Assembly (NCBI GenBank): GCA_937124505.1
Contig: CAKZKV010000126.1
Coordinates: 1-9,369 of the forward strand
Reading direction: 5' to 3'
From: an uncultured Alphaproteobacteria bacterium
Lineage (GTDB): Bacteria; Pseudomonadota; Alphaproteobacteria; Micavibrionales; Micavibrionaceae
DNA: 9,369 nt
Positions 6,590 to 9,369 of this stretch are shown here, piece by piece; position 1 is the stretch's first letter, and every line of letters begins with the position of its first letter. Under the pieces are notes generated by a model that searched no databases, had not been told where the DNA came from, and worked only from the letters and a program-made list of their open reading frames with translations. The position numbers were made by a program, and so were the translations under genes.

Positions 6590-6907
6590 TCAATCTTCCG
6601 TGGCGCTTTCACCTTCCAGAGGTTCGTTTGGCGTACCGGTTCTGTGCAATTCAATGATATTGCCTGCACGGCGTCCATCAGCGGGAGTCTCAAAGCCATC
6701 ACGCCCCAACAAATCGGACGGTTTGGCAATCTGCTTGGCAATCTGGCTCTCAACGGAGCAGCCATAGGTATATTTTTTATTGGCTTTCCAGTCAGTTGTC
6801 GTATCCAGACCGGGCATCAGGGTCTCACATTCCTCCGGCGCATGCGCTGAGTATCTGTTGTAACTGATCAAGGTCTTGGAGTGATGCCCCACATCCAAAA
6901 TCGGCAT
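6590..6907 (-). CDS. cpaD: CpaD C-terminal part, separated from the N-terminal part by an in-frame stop
   Basis: This 105-residue frame is the continuation of the cpaD reading frame at 6911-7252, not a separate family. It starts at the first ATG after the TAA, two codons downstream. It carries the expected second half of a CpaD pilus lipoprotein: a beta-strand and Tyr-rich segment (LISYNRYSAHAPEECETLMPG), a conserved Cys (YGCSVESQIAKQIAKPSDLLG), and GFETPADGRRAGNIIE, resembling CpaD C-termini. With the first part the total is about 220 codons, the usual CpaD size. On its own it has no signal peptide, so if made by reinitiation it would stay in the cytoplasm. GGAGG at 6926-6922 lies 14 bases before this ATG, rather far. 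It may be a dead remnant, a read-through product or a restart product. Confidence 0.7.
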   Translation of the reverse strand: MPILDVGHHSKTLISYNRYSAHAPEECETLMPGLDTTTDWKANKKYTYGCSVESQIAKQIAKPSDLLGRDGFETPADGRRAGNIIELHRTGTPNEPLEGESATED

Positions 6908-6926
6908 AATTTACGTCTGAACCTCC
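6905..6926 (-). other. In-frame TAA with nearby restart ATG inside cpaD
   Basis: On the minus strand the cpaD frame reads GAG GTT CAG ACG TAA ATT ATG CCG. The TAA is at 6913-6911 and the ATG at 6907-6905 is in the same frame, so this is a nonsense change, not a frameshift. One substitution from AAA, CAA, GAA, TAC, TAT, TCA or TTA would explain it. TAA also ends cpaC and cpaF, so recoding of TAA throughout the genome is unlikely. GGAGG lies 14 bases upstream of the ATG. Confidence 0.85.
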
Positions 6927-7252
6927 GCCACGCCTGCTTTGCGCAAGCCTTTGGCAATGAGTGTGGCGTGGTTTGTTGCGTTCATGGCGGTATTTTGCGG
7001 AGAAGACGGATCATACTGCACCATCACGTTTAAAGGGCCCCCATCCCCGTTTTCCCGATAATCCACCGCAATCTGCTCCAGCCTGGCCTGTGTCAGATCA
7101 TGTGACGTATAAAGCTCGCTCTGCTGGTCTTTATGGACTTCCACACGCGTCAGGGTCGGCGGAATATTCCCCTCCTGATCCTGAGAACAGCCGCTGGCCA
7201 TCCCCAGACACAGAACGCAAGAACCGAGTAAAAGCCATTGATATTTCATCAT
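6911..7252 (-). CDS. cpaD: CpaD N-terminal part (Tad pilus lipoprotein), ending at a premature stop
   Basis: This 113-residue frame is the first half of CpaD, an outer-membrane lipoprotein that supports assembly of the CpaC secretin. Residues 1-21 are a lipoprotein signal peptide (LLLGSCVLCLGMASG) with Cys22 as the likely lipidation site. The mature part includes TLTRVEVHKDQQSELY and later DPSSPQNTAMNATNHATLIAKGLRKAGV, matching the conserved CpaD N-terminal half. The frame ends at TAA 6913-6911 after about half the normal family length, and the rest of the domain continues in the same frame beyond the stop. AAGGA just upstream sets the start, and the gene begins 15 bases after cpaC. If translation stops here, the product would be a truncated lipoprotein, possibly non-functional. 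Confidence 0.85.
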   Translation of the reverse strand: MMKYQWLLLGSCVLCLGMASGCSQDQEGNIPPTLTRVEVHKDQQSELYTSHDLTQARLEQIAVDYRENGDGGPLNVMVQYDPSSPQNTAMNATNHATLIAKGLRKAGVAEVQT

Positions 7253-7267
7253 TTTTTCCTTTTATTT

Positions 7268-8764
7268 TTAGTAGATCAGGTATCCAATTCTGTCTTTTTC
7301 ATTGATCAGGACAGACTTGGCCTCATCCCCGTAAGTTTTTCTGATATTTGCGGCAAAGGAACGTGCCAGAAAATTATGTTTTTCTTTCTTGTCTACCGGA
7401 ACGGCCTGCTTTTCATCCTTATACGGTTCAACCATATAAGCCGTGACCATCACGACCAGTTCCGTCTCGGCTCTCTGGAAGCTGTCTGATTTAATCAGGT
7501 CACCAATCACAGGGGTATTCATGACGCCCGGCAACCCGCTGAGTCCTTTCACATTTTCAGACTGAAGCAAGCCACCGATCATCAGCGTTCCGCCGCTTGG
7601 CAATTCAACCGTTGTCTCGGCCCGGCGGATATCCAAACCGGGAACGTTAATTTCCGCCAGCGTCACAGAACTTTCAAAGTCCAGCGCCGACACTTCCGTA
7701 TTCAATTGCAGGCTGATGCGGTCATCGGACAGGACCTTCGGGCGGAAGTTCAGGGACACACCGAAGGGACGGAATTCAATAATCACATTTCCATTTCTGT
7801 CGCGTCCAACGGGAACGGGATATTCTCCCCCTGCCAGAAACCCTGCTTCTTCTCCTGAGATCGCCGTCAGGTTCGGCTCAGCCAGAATATTGGCCATATT
7901 GTCCTGCTCCAGCATGTTCAGGAACACGTTAAAAAAGCCGATCCCGCTAATGCCCGTATCCCCTGTGATACTGAAGTTAGCAAACGGGTCCTGCGTCAGG
8001 CCGGTTCTGGCCGAGTTGATAATACTGGACAGTGAGTCTGTTCCATCTGCCAGACTGCTGGCCGGGTCACGACCGAAAACATTTGTTGAAATCGTATCGG
8101 GATCATTTACAGATGTCTCCACACCGAACTCTTTCAGGATAGACCGGGACACCTCTGCAATTTTAACCCGCAGCATGACCTGCTGTGTGCCGCCGACCGA
8201 CATCAGGTTGGACACCAGTTCATCAATCGTAGCATCTGCTTCGTCCTGCAGATCACTAACATAATGCCCGACAAGGTTAGCAATTTTAGAGGCGCGCTCC
8301 GGTGAGGACACATGTCCGGTCAGGATAATCTGGTCGTGAATGGCATCGACCTTCACATCTTCATCCGGGAACAAGCGCTCTACAAGGTTCTGAATCGCCA
8401 TTGTGTCATACCTGACATGAATTTCATGCTGGGAAATCACATTCCCGAGCGTATCAATAATAATAATGTTCGTATCGCCTGCACTGATACCGGCAATATA
8501 CAGGTTACCGGATTGTAGCGGAGTCACTTCCGCAATACTGGTATTGGCGATCATCACATCGGAGACCCCTGCAGGAAGCGGAAAAACCTTTCCCTTGCCA
8601 ATGGTCACGTCAATAATCTGTTCTTTTTCTTCTGCAAATTCCGGCAAATCACGCAGATTAACCTTGGAGGCATAGGCAATATTGAACGCCGCCATCAGCA
8701 AGAAGAAAAACCATATAAACTGCAAAGAGAGAAACCAGTTAATGTTACGTTTAGAATATGTCAT
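7268..8764 (-). CDS. cpaC: CpaC/RcpA, outer-membrane secretin of the Tad pilus
   Basis: This 498-residue protein is the secretin that forms the outer-membrane pore for the pilus. A long signal peptide covers residues 1-32, with cleavage likely after AYA. The pilus secretin N-terminal domain lies at about 48-118 (IGKGKVFPLPAGVSDVMIAN). A BON-like domain lies at about 122-172 (VKVDAIHDQIILTGHVSS). The secretin domain lies at about 275-445, with ILAEPNLTAISGEEAGFLAG at 293-312, FRPFGVSLNFRPKV at 331-344, VELPSGGTLMIGGLLQSE and ELVVMVTAYMVEP, all typical of this family. The tail after residue 450 is charged. AAGGTGA lies just before the ATG. It begins 22 bases after cpaB and is followed by cpaD, so the three genes are surely co-transcribed. 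Length and motifs are normal and the gene looks intact. Confidence 0.96.
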   Translation of the reverse strand: MTYSKRNINWFLSLQFIWFFFLLMAAFNIAYASKVNLRDLPEFAEEKEQIIDVTIGKGKVFPLPAGVSDVMIANTSIAEVTPLQSGNLYIAGISAGDTNIIIIDTLGNVISQHEIHVRYDTMAIQNLVERLFPDEDVKVDAIHDQIILTGHVSSPERASKIANLVGHYVSDLQDEADATIDELVSNLMSVGGTQQVMLRVKIAEVSRSILKEFGVETSVNDPDTISTNVFGRDPASSLADGTDSLSSIINSARTGLTQDPFANFSITGDTGISGIGFFNVFLNMLEQDNMANILAEPNLTAISGEEAGFLAGGEYPVPVGRDRNGNVIIEFRPFGVSLNFRPKVLSDDRISLQLNTEVSALDFESSVTLAEINVPGLDIRRAETTVELPSGGTLMIGGLLQSENVKGLSGLPGVMNTPVIGDLIKSDSFQRAETELVVMVTAYMVEPYKDEKQAVPVDKKEKHNFLARSFAANIRKTYGDEAKSVLINEKDRIGYLIY

Positions 8765-8786
8765 TGTGCTTCACCTTCATCATTCT

Positions 8787-9369
8787 TCATCTGGCCTGCG
8801 TGCTTTGCACTTCTGCGCCGTTATAGATTTTAACTGTGGAAGACGGAACAGGCATATGTGTACTTGTGCTGCCAGATTCCTCATCCCCACCTCTGGCTTT
8901 TCTGTATTCGTCCCATAATTGTTCGGTAATCTTTGTCATGCGGATATCGGTTGCGACCTGACGTTTCTCATTTGAGATCTGATCATCACCAATCCCCCGC
9001 AATGCCAAAGTCAGAGGCCCCATTTCATTGGCCAGCGCCAGTTTCTCCGCACCAACTTCATCAACCTGCAAAGTGACGGTTTTCCCGACCTTGATCTTGG
9101 CATCGTCATTTTTGGATGTCTGGTCAATCGCCAATACTTTGATATTCTGCAGAATCGTTTCCGTTGCATGTTCATCAATATTCTGGTCAATCACCATTTT
9201 GGCAACGGGATCGTCATTGTCGTCAAATTTGATACGGTATGTCAGGATCACATCAACGAAATCACCCGGCGTAATAAAACCGCCGACCATATTTTCAGCC
9301 TTCACGCTGATCGCAACAGCGCGGTATCCGGCAGGCAGCACAGCCGCGACAAAATTCCCTTTATCCTCT
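8787..9369 (-). CDS. cpaB: CpaB/RcpC, periplasmic pilus assembly protein (5' end outside window)
   Basis: The frame is open to the right edge of the window, so the start lies upstream. About 193 C-terminal residues are seen. A GTG at 9341 could be mistaken for a start, but it lies inside the conserved region (NFVAAVLPAGYRAVAISV) of the SAF/RcpC domain. GGFITPGDFVDVILTYRI matches the conserved CpaB motif for the RcpC domain. The remainder (GKTVTLQVDEVGAEKLALANEMG) is the usual CpaB C-terminal half, followed by a Ser/Thr/Glu-rich, probably disordered tail. CpaB associates with the secretin in the periplasm. The N-terminal membrane anchor expected in this family lies outside the window. Confidence 0.92.
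   Translation of the reverse strand, partial: EDKGNFVAAVLPAGYRAVAISVKAENMVGGFITPGDFVDVILTYRIKFDDNDDPVAKMVIDQNIDEHATETILQNIKVLAIDQTSKNDDAKIKVGKTVTLQVDEVGAEKLALANEMGPLTLALRGIGDDQISNEKRQVATDIRMTKITEQLWDEYRKARGGDEESGSTSTHMPVPSSTVKIYNGAEVQSTQAR

Noticed and set aside
6905..6913. Frameshift or recoded stop as the cause of the cpaD split
   Set aside because: Both halves are in the same frame, so no frameshift is needed. TAA ends cpaC and cpaF normally, so reassignment of TAA is unlikely.
1..9369. tRNA or rRNA genes, CRISPR arrays, transposases or integrases
   Set aside because: I found no repeat-spacer pattern, no tRNA-like cloverleaf and no recombinase motifs on either strand. The window is almost fully occupied by the genes listed.

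Overview
The window carries most of a tight adherence (Tad/Flp, type IVc) pilus assembly operon on the minus strand, in the alphaproteobacterial order cpaB-cpaC-cpaD-cpaE-cpaF-tadB-tadC. The family set, the gene order and the Caulobacter-type CpaD and CpaE proteins point to an alphaproteobacterium of moderate GC content. I cannot place it more finely from sequence alone.

Layout from the right edge leftwards, in the direction of pilus transcription: cpaB (5' end outside the window), cpaC (secretin), cpaD (lipoprotein, split in two by an in-frame TAA), a small plus-strand gene for a secreted acidic 91-residue protein, cpaE (pseudo-receiver plus ParA/MinD-like domain), cpaF (secretion ATPase), a plus-strand gene for an unrecognised 408-residue protein, tadB, and tadC (3' end outside the window). 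The pilin, prepilin peptidase and TadD/TadG-type genes are not in the window and presumably lie beyond its edges.

The pilus genes should work together as follows. CpaC forms the outer-membrane channel, with CpaD and CpaB as its lipoprotein and periplasmic partners. CpaE positions the machine. CpaF hydrolyses ATP on the cytoplasmic face, and TadB and TadC form the inner-membrane platform.

Three things are unusual. First, two opposite-strand genes interrupt an otherwise ordinary operon, one at cpaD/cpaE and one at cpaF/tadB. Second, cpaD has a single in-frame stop codon near its middle, with a possible restart codon two codons later. Third, the 408-residue gene is bounded by near-identical 15/16-base direct repeats whose collapse would restore a normal cpaF-tadB junction about 35 bases long. 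The 408-residue protein, with a charged coiled-coil region and a glycine/alanine-rich hydrophobic stretch, is the best candidate here for something undescribed.
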